DNA of 46,574 bases from NCBI GenBank assembly GCA_903847605.1, contig CAINED010000069.1, forward strand, positions 1 to 46,574, read 5' to 3'. Of the stretch, positions 26,268-33,981 are shown piece by piece. The DNA is from an uncultured Hyphomicrobiales bacterium. GTDB lineage: Bacteria; Pseudomonadota; Alphaproteobacteria; Rhizobiales; Beijerinckiaceae. Both the position numbers and the translations under genes were made by a program. The notes below the pieces were generated by a model, which saw only the letters and a program-made list of their open reading frames with translations, did not search any database and was not told the origin of the DNA. Position 1 is the stretch's first letter, and each line of letters opens with the position of its first letter.

Positions 26268-27710
26268 ATGAAACGGGTCTCGCGTCTCCTGGCAACGATT
26301 GCGCTTCTCGCCGGAAGCATCCACCAAGCCGTGAGCGCGCCTGCGACGCCTGCAGAGGCCAGCCGGCTGAAGTCCGTGTTCGAAACCTATCTCGGAAATG
26401 GCGGCGTGAGCGGCGTTTCCCCTATCGTCGTAACGCCGCGCGGCGAGGATTATGCGGTCAGCATCGACATGGCGCAGATCGCGCGTCCTCTCGCCGCGCT
26501 CGGCTTTCTGATGCAGGCGCAACCGCTGTCGATGACGATTACGCCGCAGAGCGACGGGCTCTGGCGTGTCGTGCAATCGGCGATGCCGGAGCTGCAAATT
26601 CGCATCAAGGATCAGGACATGAAGCTGCGATTCGAAGGCTATTCCTTCGACGGCCTCTACGATCCGCGGTTCCTCGGCTTCGTCCTGGGCAAGATGGGGC
26701 ATGCCGCCTCGATCCTGGAGAGTTCGGCGCCAAATTTTCTGAACACACGGCGCGACGGGCGAACCAGCGCAGAAATGACCGGCACGGGCACGGGGCCGGG
26801 CGTGATGTCGGCTGTCATGCGCGGACGCAACGAATCGCACAGCCAGACCTTCAAGATTATCGCTGGCCCTAATCCGATTGAAATTGGCGTGACGACCGGG
26901 CCGATCGTATCCGATGTGACGCTCGATTCCCTGCGTAACGCCGGCATACTCGATATCTGGGCGTTTCTCGTCGCCAACCCATCGGCGGATGAGCTGGCGG
27001 CGCGCATGGAAGAAATCAAGACCAAGGTTCGCGCGACCTTTCCGATCTTCAATTCCGTCGCACAGCGGGCGAGCGTCCAGACCGTCTCGATCACGACGCC
27101 CGTCGGCGCGTTCGGCATGCGCGAATTGGGCATGGCCTTCAACCTGACGGGCGTGCACCGGCAGGGCGATTTCGGACTGCGCATGGCGCTGAACGGCATA
27201 TCGATCCCGCAGCTGCCCATGATACCCGCATGGTCGCGCGACCTCCTGCCCAACGATTTCGTGCTGGACCTGAAAGCGCTCGGCTACGACCTCGAGGCCG
27301 CGGCGGAGGAAATCCTCAAGGTCATGCGCGCCGACGTTCGTCCCGACGAAAGCAAGGCGGCGGGGGAGCGCGCCGTTTATGCGCTTGCGCCTCCGGGCAA
27401 GGTAAGAGTTGCCTTGGGTCCGTCCCAGATCGTCTCGAAACTGCTGACGATCGCCCTGGAAGGCGAAATGACCATCATCCAGCCGGTTCCGCGCGGGCGG
27501 CTGGTCGTGAAGGCGAAGGGCGTGGAAGAGACGATCGCAGCGCTGCAGGCAGTGCAGGGCGATGATGCTGCCGGAAAGGCGCTGATTTTCTTCATCGCGG
27601 CGAAGGGATTTGGGAAATCGGAGCCGGACGGCTCGCTGACCTGGGTGATCGAGAATCCTGACGGCGGTCTGCCCAAGATCAACGGCGTCGCCCTTCCCGG
27701 CGGACCGTAA
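26268..27710 (+). CDS. Exported protein of unknown function
   Basis: I do not recognise this 480-residue protein. It has a clear Sec signal (MKRVSRLLATIALLAGS, cleavage near V-S-A, about residue 24). The mature part is mostly predicted beta and amphipathic helix without a membrane anchor, repeats or paired cysteines. A VTPRGEDYAVSIDM-type beginning and the RFEGYSFDGLYDPRFLG segment loosely recall large periplasmic lipid- or envelope-associated families such as DUF2125 or YdgA, but I cannot confirm either. GGAG lies 8 bases before the chosen ATG; the frame is open 14 codons further up. It is probably transcribed alone and ends just before the convergent tmRNA gene. Confidence 0.85.
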   Translation: MKRVSRLLATIALLAGSIHQAVSAPATPAEASRLKSVFETYLGNGGVSGVSPIVVTPRGEDYAVSIDMAQIARPLAALGFLMQAQPLSMTITPQSDGLWRVVQSAMPELQIRIKDQDMKLRFEGYSFDGLYDPRFLGFVLGKMGHAASILESSAPNFLNTRRDGRTSAEMTGTGTGPGVMSAVMRGRNESHSQTFKIIAGPNPIEIGVTTGPIVSDVTLDSLRNAGILDIWAFLVANPSADELAARMEEIKTKVRATFPIFNSVAQRASVQTVSITTPVGAFGMRELGMAFNLTGVHRQGDFGLRMALNGISIPQLPMIPAWSRDLLPNDFVLDLKALGYDLEAAAEEILKVMRADVRPDESKAAGERAVYALAPPGKVRVALGPSQIVSKLLTIALEGEMTIIQPVPRGRLVVKAKGVEETIAALQAVQGDDAAGKALIFFIAAKGFGKSEPDGSLTWVIENPDGGLPKINGVALPGGP

Positions 27711-27718
27711 GCTGGCGC

Positions 27719-27756
27719 AAAAAGGGAAGTGGAGGCTTCTGTTGCCAGGCGCCTCC
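27719..27756 (-). terminator. Terminator at the 3' end of the tmRNA gene
   Basis: On the minus strand GGAGGC (27751-27756) pairs with GCCTCC (27731-27736) over a 14-base loop, followed by ACTTCCC and five T. It is the likely end of the tmRNA precursor and may also be part of the mature coding piece. Confidence 0.6.
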
Positions 27757-28050
27757 GAGCCCCGCCTTCAAGTGCTACCCTGAAGGGCTTGATTTCCCTG
27801 ACCGGAACCGCTTACGCGGCAACAGCCTGAGGAGCATAGTTGTCATTGGCAACTATAGGTTTGACCCGATAACGGCGGTATCATGCCGGGCAAAAGAGCA
27901 CCTTTTACACCCCCGTCGATCCTGTTTCGCCCCCGCCAAAACCAGCCGTGAAAGGCTGTCCTGCTGGCTTTGGTGGAGGCGCCGGGTACTGCCCCCGGGT
28001 CCGGTTGGTTTATTACGATGTCCGTTTATCGCCATAGTCTCCGAGGAGAC
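27725..28050 (-). ncRNA. ssrA: Two-piece (circularly permuted) tmRNA
   Basis: The minus strand encodes a permuted transfer-messenger RNA. The acceptor piece comes first and ends in CGCCTCCACCA (27971-27981), preceded by a T-arm-like GGGGGCAGTACCCG. A 36-base intervening loop (27935-27970) contains its own hairpin. The coding piece starts GGGGGCG (27928-27934), which pairs over 7 bp with CGCCTCC to close the tRNA-like acceptor stem. The tag reading frame (27812-27850) starts at the resume codon GCC and reads ANDNYAPQAVAA, then TAA. This is the alphaproteobacterial type, with the A-N-D-N-Y core and AA end recognised by ClpX. After the tag a nested hairpin and the terminal stem follow. tmRNA rescues stalled ribosomes and marks products for degradation. 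The outer ends are estimates. Confidence 0.93.
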
Positions 28051-28055
28051 GATGA

Positions 28056-28090
28056 GAATATAGGGCCTGCCCGGCCAATATGAAAGGCCT
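28056..28090 (-). promoter_or_regulatory. Probable promoter of the tmRNA gene
   Basis: On the minus strand CTATAT lies about 10 bases before the expected start of the acceptor piece and matches the alphaproteobacterial -10 consensus. A poor -35 (CTTTCA) sits 17 bases further upstream. The start site would be near 28050. Confidence 0.4.
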
Positions 28091-28119
28091 TGCGTTGCGC
28101 ACCCGCCGGCGATTTGCAG

Positions 28120-28323
28120 TCAGCGCTTCAGATTGGCAGGGCCGGCGTCGCGCGGCGGAACGTCGATGCGGAAGCAATCGGGCTGACGCGAGGCGAGGCA
28201 GCGTTCCATGCGCTGCTGTTCGAGAAGCGACTGCATCACCCACAACATGACCGCGAGCAGCAGCAGTACCGCGGTAGCGGCGGCTGCGAAGGCGATCCTG
28301 CGCCGTGATTGGTCTTGCTGCAT
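28120..28323 (-). CDS. Small single-span membrane protein
   Basis: This 67-residue protein has a short basic N-terminus (MQQDQSRRR), one hydrophobic helix (IAFAAAATAVLLLLAVMLWV) and a polar tail with two cysteines (RMERCLASRQPDC). The orientation rule predicts the N-terminus inside and the cysteine-bearing tail outside. Function is unknown. It lies downstream of the terC terminator and reads toward the tmRNA gene. Codon use is like its neighbours, and the hydrophobic segment with charge asymmetry argues it is a real gene. The ribosome binding site is weak. Confidence 0.6.
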   Translation of the reverse strand: MQQDQSRRRIAFAAAATAVLLLLAVMLWVMQSLLEQQRMERCLASRQPDCFRIDVPPRDAGPANLKR

Positions 28324-28353
28324 GTTCCGATCTTCGCACGAACGCAGCCGCAG

Positions 28354-28387
28354 AAAAAAGCCCGCCAGCGGCAAGCCGCTGGCGGGC
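28354..28387 (-). terminator. Rho-independent terminator after the terC-family gene
   Basis: On the minus strand a perfect 12-13 bp stem made of GCCCGCCAGCGG and its complement, with a 2-4 base loop, is followed by six T (28354-28359). It is one of the strongest terminators in the window and separates terC from the small membrane protein gene. Confidence 0.9.
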
Positions 28388-28471
28388 ACGTTCTCCGTCC
28401 CCGGGGGGCGCCGGGGGGTGGCTTTCCGGAGACGGAACCTTTCGCCGCTCCCGCGTGGCTGGAACCCCTTG

Positions 28472-29248
28472 TTAGGTTCCAGCCTTGGACTTGCGCATGA
28501 GCCCGAAGGCACCGGCGGCAAGCATGGCTGCCGCGAGCAGAACTCCGAGCGTCAGCATGACAGAGCTGATGCCGCTGGCCGCCGCCATCTGGACGACGTT
28601 GTTGGCCGTCGAGATGGCAACCGGCTCAACCTGATGCCAGCCGCGCCAGATCATTTCGAGCGCCACATAGACGATGATCGCGAGACCGACGTAGCCGATC
28701 CAGTGATGCTTCTGGAGCAGGCGGGCGATCCACGACGCCGCAAGCGCCATCAGGGCGATCGACAGGGCGAGACCGAAAACGAGTACCCAGGGATGCTCGC
28801 GGGCAGCGCCGCCAACGGCAAGCACGTTGTCGAGCGACATCGAGAAGTCGGCGACGATGATCTGCCAAACGGCCTGTTTGAGCGTCTTGCGCGGCGCGTG
28901 GCCATTGCCGGTCTCGCCATCAAGCGTTCTGGCGGCCTCCTCCTCCTCGGCGTGGCCTCCGACTTTCAGCTCACGCCACATCTTCCAGCTCACCCAGAGC
29001 AGCAGGATGCCACCTGCCAGGAGAAGCCCGACGACGCCGAGAAGCTGCGTGGTGATGAGTGCAAGGCCGATACGCAGCAGCGTTGCGGCGGCGATGCCGA
29101 TGAAGATGACCTTGGCGCGCTGCTCCTTGGGAAGACCCGCGGCAGCAAGGCCGATGACGATCGCATTGTCGCCGGCAAGAACCAAGTCGATCATGATGAC
29201 CTGAAAGAGCGCCGTCAGCGCCGAGGCCGAGAAGATTTCAGCAAACAT
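28472..29248 (-). CDS. TerC family integral membrane protein
   Basis: The 258-residue protein has seven or eight membrane helices and the TerC family aspartate motifs: D21 and D27 in IDLVLAGDNAIVIG in the first helix, and the matching ADFSMSLDNVLAVGG in the second half. A charged cytoplasmic loop (GGHAEEEEAARTLDGETG) separates the halves. TerC proteins are implicated in metal ion export, especially manganese, including during metallation of exported proteins, and in tellurite resistance. With mntP about 8.6 kb away, this window holds two likely manganese exporters. The start ATG lacks a strong ribosome binding site. It may be cotranscribed with the upstream small membrane protein gene, 63 bases away. 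Confidence 0.92.
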   Translation of the reverse strand: MFAEIFSASALTALFQVIMIDLVLAGDNAIVIGLAAAGLPKEQRAKVIFIGIAAATLLRIGLALITTQLLGVVGLLLAGGILLLWVSWKMWRELKVGGHAEEEEAARTLDGETGNGHAPRKTLKQAVWQIIVADFSMSLDNVLAVGGAAREHPWVLVFGLALSIALMALAASWIARLLQKHHWIGYVGLAIIVYVALEMIWRGWHQVEPVAISTANNVVQMAAASGISSVMLTLGVLLAAAMLAAGAFGLMRKSKAGT

Positions 29249-29311
29249 CTGGATTTCTTGTCCCTGTTATGAACGCGCGGAGACAGCACGCTTCCGCGCG
29301 TGCTTGTCCGG

Positions 29312-29629
29312 CTATTTCAGGAAGAGTGCGACGTGATCGGGATCGCCCAGCATCGAAGCTGCGATACCCACGAGCGCGAAGATCCCGGTACAGGTGAGCG
29401 CGCTCTCGCGGAAATGTCCGCCTCCAAGCAAGGCCGCTGCGCCAGTGGCGAAGCAAAGCAGTGTTGCGGCGAGCGCGATCGCCGGAAGCACCAGTACATG
29501 CGGCAGAGCAAGCGCCGCAGTGACGCCAATTGCCAGCAGTACGGCTATAGAACCAAGGACGGCGCCACTTCCTGACGATACGTTAGCAAGCACGTTTTCC
29601 CGCGCCGAGCGGGTTTGTGTGATAGACAT
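29312..29629 (-). CDS. Small three-helix membrane protein of unknown function
   Basis: The 105-residue protein has a polar N-terminus (about 24 residues), then three hydrophobic stretches around VLGSIAVLLAIGVTAALAL, HVLVLPAIALAATLLCFATGAAALL and ALTCTGIFALVGIAASML, ending in LGDPDHVALFLK. I recognise no family. GGGGGAAG lies just before the ATG, supporting the start. It is upstream of the TerC-family gene on the same strand and might form an operon with it. Confidence 0.7.
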   Translation of the reverse strand: MSITQTRSARENVLANVSSGSGAVLGSIAVLLAIGVTAALALPHVLVLPAIALAATLLCFATGAAALLGGGHFRESALTCTGIFALVGIAASMLGDPDHVALFLK

Positions 29630-29749
29630 GACTTCCCCCTATTTCCCTGAGCGGACGAGAGTCTGCTCAGTAGGGAAAAGTAAGGCGATCAAGCCTCGCG
29701 GTGTATTAGCATGTTGAGCGGTGTACTATTACTGACCTCGCATCAGTAA

Positions 29750-29776
29750 AGTGTCACCCGTAACTTTACGGGTCAC
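29750..29776 (-). terminator. Palindrome at the end of the FixJ-type gene
   Basis: CCCGTAA and TTACGGG with a two-base loop, extended by TCA/TGA-like flanks, form a hairpin overlapping the stop codon of the response regulator. No T-run follows on the minus strand, so it could be a terminator or a protein-binding site. Confidence 0.35.
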
Positions 29777-30381
29777 GCAGCGAGCCGGCCGAGCCTAATT
29801 GCTTGCCGCACCAGCATCGCAAGCCCATCGGCCTGCATTTTTTCCATGATCTGCGCGCGGTAACTTTCCACGGTGCGAACGCTGATGCCGAGTTCACTGG
29901 CTACAGCATAGTTCGTCAAGCCGCGTGTGACGAGGTCGAAGACTTCGGCCTCGCGCGGGGTCAGCCGTTCGAACCGCGCATTCAATTCGTCCATGTTACG
30001 CGCGAGATCCTGCTGCTCGGCGCTCTTGGCGAGGGCACGATTGATGCTGGCGACGAGCTTTACATCGTCGACAGGCTTTTCGATGAAATCGAATGCGCCT
30101 GCCTTGAGCGCTTCGACGGCCATCGGCACGTCGGCGTGGCCGGAAATGAGGATAACTGGCGCATTAAGCGGGCTTGCTGCCACTTTTCGCACGAGGCCAA
30201 TGCCATCGAGGCCGGGCATGCGGACATCGCTGACGATGCAGCTGGGCCGGTTTGTTCCGCCCAGGAAAGCATCGGCGTTGGCGTATGAATCGACCTTGTA
30301 GCCGAATACGCCAAGCATTTCGGCCAACGCCTTGCGCACATCTTCCTGATCGTCGATCAATGCCAGCTTTGCGGCGCTCAT
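29773..30381 (-). CDS. FixJ-family response regulator (receiver + LuxR-type HTH)
   Basis: The 202-residue protein has an N-terminal receiver domain with acidic pocket D10-D11, phosphoacceptor D52 (SDVRMPG), S80 and K102 (EKP). A LuxR/FixJ-type helix-turn-helix follows at about 136-200, with LTPREAEVFDLVTRGLTNYAVASELGISVRTVESYRAQIMEKM split over two helices. The class binds DNA as a dimer after phosphorylation. Its start overlaps the stop of the histidine kinase gene by 4 bases (ATGA), so the two form a translationally coupled two-component pair. The target promoters are not identified; those of the upstream dioxygenase/TctC operon are obvious candidates. Confidence 0.94.
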   Translation of the reverse strand: MSAAKLALIDDQEDVRKALAEMLGVFGYKVDSYANADAFLGGTNRPSCIVSDVRMPGLDGIGLVRKVAASPLNAPVILISGHADVPMAVEALKAGAFDFIEKPVDDVKLVASINRALAKSAEQQDLARNMDELNARFERLTPREAEVFDLVTRGLTNYAVASELGISVRTVESYRAQIMEKMQADGLAMLVRQAIRLGRLAA

Positions 30382-32021
30382 GCCGTGTCTCCTTTTGCCG
30401 CCAGGGGAATGCGGAACCTGAAATCCGTATTACCTTTTTCGGAATGTTCAAGCCACAGCTTCCCGCGATGGGATTCCACGATCGCGACGCAGATGGAAAT
30501 GCCAAGCCCAAGTCCGTCGGGCCGCGTCGTCGCGGTGGCGTTGAAAAGATTTTCGACCATGGCGTGATCGAGGCCGGGTCCGTTATCGCGCACGGCGATC
30601 TCGAGCGCGTCGCCGTCGTCCGATATATACGCGTCGATCCTGACGCGTCCGTCGGCCTGTCCCGAGGAAGCGATGGCTTCGAAAGCGTTGCCGGCGAGAT
30701 TGATCAGCACCTGTTCGATCTGCACGCGATTGCAATCGATCGCGGGAAGGCCGCTCGCCGACGCAATATCGAGAACGACCTTCTTTTCCACCGCCAGGGG
30801 CACGAGCAAAGAGCGCGCTCCATCGACGATTTTGGCCCATTCCGTTGCTGCACGCGCTGGCGTTCCTCGCCGCAGAAATTCGCGCATGTGCTGGAGAATG
30901 TTGGCGGCGCGGTCGATCTGTTCGACGAGCGGTTTCAGATTATCCCTGATACGGGCGATATCGCCGTTGTGCTCGAGCAGGAGTTCGACAGTGCGGGCGC
31001 GCGCACGCGCTGCCGTCAGCGGCTGGCTGATTTCGTGCGAAAGCGCCGCCGCCATGCCGCTCACCAGATTGAAGCGTCCGGCGCGCGCCGCCTCCCATTC
31101 CATCGCGCGCGCGCGCTGTTGCGCGAGATCGCGTTCGCTGACGATGGCGCCGACAAGAAGGCCGGTTGCGGTCAGCGCGAGCATGAGAGTCTGATAGTTG
31201 GTGAAGTTGCGCGCATCCGCCTGCAGCCAGTCCAGAATGCCGACGAGCGCCGCCTGCGTCAGGGCCAGCATGACACTTGCGCCAGCAAGGCCATGGCGTA
31301 CGGACGCCAGCACGACAGGTATGAAGAGAATATAGAAATATTGCAGGCTTTCGCGCGACGCGCTGCCCGACACCAGCCAGGCAAAGAGCAATATGGAGAC
31401 GACGAAGAAAAGCGCCTCCCATGCGTGTTCCGGAGAAAGTCGCGGCATGCGAAATGCGAGCCGGTCCATGTAGCGCAGGCACAGCGGCGTCACGACCAAA
31501 ATGCCGATGGTGTCGCCGACGATGTGCGGCCAACCGGCGGGCCGGATGTCGGCGAACAGCAAATCACCTGTCGCAATCAGAAATGCGAGCAGCAGCGCGG
31601 CAGAGGCGATAGCGCCGAGCAATCCGCCGCCGAGAAGGAAGAGAATATCCTTCATCCGTGGAAGCGTTTCGTCGAAGCCGCTGACTCGTCTGACGCCATA
31701 GGCCGCAATGGTGTAAACGATTGTGATGATGAATGCGACGCCTGCAATCTGGAGCCATTCCAGCGTGCTATGCAGCACCACTGCTTCGGCAAACACGATG
31801 CCAAGAAACAGGGCCGGAGCGGCGATGGCAGGACGCAGAATCATCGCTGCGAAGAGTATGCCGAGGCCGGGATCCCATGCCGTGAACGGCAGGCCCTTGT
31901 ATTCGTGGATCGAGCTGATCCATTCGAGCAGCATGTAGGCGCTCGCGAGCAGCAGGATCGTTGCTGCGTCCCGCCAGGATATTCCAGGCCATTTTCCGCG
32001 CCTGTTCATGCCGCACGGCAT
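30378..32021 (-). CDS. MASE1-domain sensor histidine kinase
   Basis: The 547-residue protein has an eight-helix MASE1-type membrane sensor at about residues 15-295, with the PxGLGILFAAMIL beginning and the IVGDTIGILVVTPLCL segment typical of the domain. The transmitter follows: H-box H329 (LSHEISQPLTAARA), N-box with N441 and N445, G1 DNGPGL (479-484) and G2 GLGLGI (503-508). The ligand sensed by MASE1 is generally unknown. The H-box is like FixL-type kinases, and the partner is the coupled FixJ-type regulator. ATG codons at 32021 and 32009 are both possible. A TctC gene ends 49 bases upstream with no terminator between, so the kinase may share its transcript. Confidence 0.92.
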   Translation of the reverse strand: MPCGMNRRGKWPGISWRDAATILLLASAYMLLEWISSIHEYKGLPFTAWDPGLGILFAAMILRPAIAAPALFLGIVFAEAVVLHSTLEWLQIAGVAFIITIVYTIAAYGVRRVSGFDETLPRMKDILFLLGGGLLGAIASAALLLAFLIATGDLLFADIRPAGWPHIVGDTIGILVVTPLCLRYMDRLAFRMPRLSPEHAWEALFFVVSILLFAWLVSGSASRESLQYFYILFIPVVLASVRHGLAGASVMLALTQAALVGILDWLQADARNFTNYQTLMLALTATGLLVGAIVSERDLAQQRARAMEWEAARAGRFNLVSGMAAALSHEISQPLTAARARARTVELLLEHNGDIARIRDNLKPLVEQIDRAANILQHMREFLRRGTPARAATEWAKIVDGARSLLVPLAVEKKVVLDIASASGLPAIDCNRVQIEQVLINLAGNAFEAIASSGQADGRVRIDAYISDDGDALEIAVRDNGPGLDHAMVENLFNATATTRPDGLGLGISICVAIVESHRGKLWLEHSEKGNTDFRFRIPLAAKGDTA

Positions 32022-32070
32022 CCGTCTTCATGGCCGGAACTCGATGCTATTCGCGGCGTTGCCGAGATCA

Positions 32071-33048
32071 TTATTTCTTCACGTCCTCGCGCGCGCCAGT
32101 GGCTGCGATCACCTCGGCCCATTTCTTCGTTTCCGAGGCCACGTAGGCTTCGATATCGGAAAGGGAGCCGCCGAGCGGATCAAGTCCCGCTTTCGATATC
32201 TGCTGCACGATCGCCGGTTGCTTCAGCAATGCGTTCACGTCCGTATTGATCTTCGCAACGATCGCCGCAGGCGTTTTCGACGGCACGAAGAGCGCAACCC
32301 ATGTCGCATCGTCGATATTGCCGACGCCCGTTTCGGTCACGGTCGGGACATCAGGTAATTCGGAGGAGCGTTTGGCTGATGTGACGGCATAGCCCTTGAG
32401 TTTCCCGGCCTTCACAAGCGCGATGGCCGGCGTCATGGCGACGACGCCGAACTGAACATGTCCGGCCGAAACCGCATTCATCGCCGGCGCCGCGCCGGTA
32501 AATGGCACATGCCGCACATCGAGTTTGCCGATGAGCTTGAAGACGCGCTCGGCCGAAAGATGGGGTGTGGTGCCCGCTCCGGCAGATGCATAGGCGAAGT
32601 TGCCGGTCTTCGCGAGTTCGAGCGCTTCCTTGAGATTATTCGCCTTGAGGTCGGGCGCGCCGACGATGATGTTCGGGGTTGTCGCGACAAGCGCCACGGG
32701 CTTGAGATCGGCAGCGGAATAGCCGGGATTGGCGCTATAGGCGAGATTGACCGAGAAGGCGCTGGTCGTGACGAGGATCGTATAGCCGTCGGGCTCGGCG
32801 CGGCTGACGGCGACCGTGCCGATATTGCCGCCTGCGCCGCCGCGATTTTCGATGACGACGGTCTTGCCCCATTGTTCCTGCAGCGCAGCGCCCAGAATGC
32901 GTGCGGCGACATCGGTCGGCCCGCCGGGCGCAAAGGAAACGATGAGGCGCACGTTGCGGTCGGGATAGTTCGCCTGCGCAAATGCGGGCGCAGCGAGCGC
33001 GACAAAGCTTGCGGTGGAGATGGCGGCTGCGATGTTCGTTTTCATCAT
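32071..33048 (-). CDS. Tripartite tricarboxylate transporter substrate-binding protein (TctC/Bug family)
   Basis: The 325-residue protein has a Sec signal (residues 1-22, ending F-A-Q-A) and the Bug signature: YPDRNVRLIVSFAPGGPTD, then ENRGGAGGNIG and the later YTILVTTS region. Bug proteins bind small carboxylates or amides in the periplasm and normally feed TctA/TctB, which are absent here. ATGATGA at the junction puts its start on the stop of the upstream deacetylase gene; the first ATG gives a 4-base overlap and the second one base. It belongs to the TauD-deacetylase-TctC operon and lies just upstream of the histidine kinase. It could act in sensing as well as transport, as known for some orphan Bug proteins. 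Confidence 0.92.
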   Translation of the reverse strand: MMKTNIAAAISTASFVALAAPAFAQANYPDRNVRLIVSFAPGGPTDVAARILGAALQEQWGKTVVIENRGGAGGNIGTVAVSRAEPDGYTILVTTSAFSVNLAYSANPGYSAADLKPVALVATTPNIIVGAPDLKANNLKEALELAKTGNFAYASAGAGTTPHLSAERVFKLIGKLDVRHVPFTGAAPAMNAVSAGHVQFGVVAMTPAIALVKAGKLKGYAVTSAKRSSELPDVPTVTETGVGNIDDATWVALFVPSKTPAAIVAKINTDVNALLKQPAIVQQISKAGLDPLGGSLSDIEAYVASETKKWAEVIAATGAREDVKK

Positions 33049-33953
33049 ATGAGTCCCGGCGAGAACATGGTGGTGGCGTTCGCGAGCGTATATTCCGCGA
33101 TCTTCCGTCGCGTCGTGATCCAGACGTCGTCGCGTTCGAGCGCGATCTTCATCATGGCGTCGAAAGCCCATGCGCCGGCAGGCCGTCCGTAAACATGGGT
33201 ATGCGCGGTCACATCGAGCATGAAGGGCTGGTCATCGGCCTGTTGCGTGCCATCCAGAACATCCTGAAAGTGATCGACCAGCGCGCCGGGATTGTTGCCG
33301 TAGCGGATGCTGTGCGGGAGATCGTTGACATCCATCGTCAGGGGTATGTTGACAATGCGGCGCACGCCGCCATTGCCGTCGTCGTATTCGGCTATCGCGG
33401 GGAGATCGTCGTCATTGCAGTCGCCGTGCCAGACATAGCCGGCTTCGGCGAGAAGCGCGGGGTGGCCCGGCGCCCCGGTGCCGCGCGGCGAGAGCCAGCC
33501 CGTCGGGCGCTCGCCAGTGATTTCCTGCAAAACCTTCGTGTTGCGCTCGATATTGGCGCGTGCGCCCGCTTCGTCGAGATAGACGGGAATGACATCCATG
33601 CCCCAGGAATGGGCGTAAACGTCGTGTCCGTCCTTGTGCAATTTGCGGATCATGTCCGGATTGCGCTGCGTGACGACGCCGTTGGTCATCACGCTGGTGC
33701 GGATTTCGTTGTTATCGGCGATGCGGGCGAGGCGCTGAATGCCGCGCACGATGCCGTAATTCGCCCATGAATGCGCATTGGAATCGAAATAGCCAGGTTT
33801 GAGCACATTGCCCATGGGGCCGATGGGCGGGGCCTCGCCATCCGACCATGCCTCGAAAGCGATGTTGAAGACGATGGCGACGCGCGCGTGGCCCTTCCAG
33901 TGAAACTCGTCGTTGGCGCGCAGAATGCGCTTTGGCTCTTTCGATATGCTCAA
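33045..33953 (-). CDS. Polysaccharide deacetylase family protein (PuuE-like)
   Basis: The 302-residue protein is a NodB-homology family member. It carries VAIVFNIAFEAWSDGE near the N-terminus, VYAHSWGMD (a histidine in a likely metal site), and GWLSPRGTGAPG followed by HGDCNDDDLP, a pattern seen in allantoinase PuuE-type members that hydrolyse cyclic amides rather than polysaccharides. No signal peptide is visible, which suits a cytoplasmic enzyme. The TTG at 33953 is chosen because AAGGA lies about 7 bases before it; longer starts would overlap the TauD gene. It is between a TauD-type dioxygenase and a TctC gene in one operon. Whether it acts on an amide, imide or ester is not known. Confidence 0.85.
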   Translation of the reverse strand: MSISKEPKRILRANDEFHWKGHARVAIVFNIAFEAWSDGEAPPIGPMGNVLKPGYFDSNAHSWANYGIVRGIQRLARIADNNEIRTSVMTNGVVTQRNPDMIRKLHKDGHDVYAHSWGMDVIPVYLDEAGARANIERNTKVLQEITGERPTGWLSPRGTGAPGHPALLAEAGYVWHGDCNDDDLPAIAEYDDGNGGVRRIVNIPLTMDVNDLPHSIRYGNNPGALVDHFQDVLDGTQQADDQPFMLDVTAHTHVYGRPAGAWAFDAMMKIALERDDVWITTRRKIAEYTLANATTMFSPGLI

Positions 33954-33981
33954 GTCCTGTTCCTTCCGGATAGTCCGTTCG

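Noticed and set aside
28208..29272. Long plus-strand open frame of 354 codons opposite the terC gene
   Set aside because: Its translation is low-complexity and rich in R, D, G and H, typical of the antisense of a GC-rich gene. The minus strand has the clear TerC motifs and terminator.
29773..32021. fixL/fixJ of the nitrogen fixation cascade
   Set aside because: The kinase has a MASE1 membrane sensor and no haem-binding PAS domain, so it is not FixL; the regulator is FixJ-like only at the family level.
30252..32249. 665-codon plus-strand open frame over the kinase and regulator
   Set aside because: It is antisense to two unmistakable genes (MASE1 kinase, FixJ regulator) and shows no domain.
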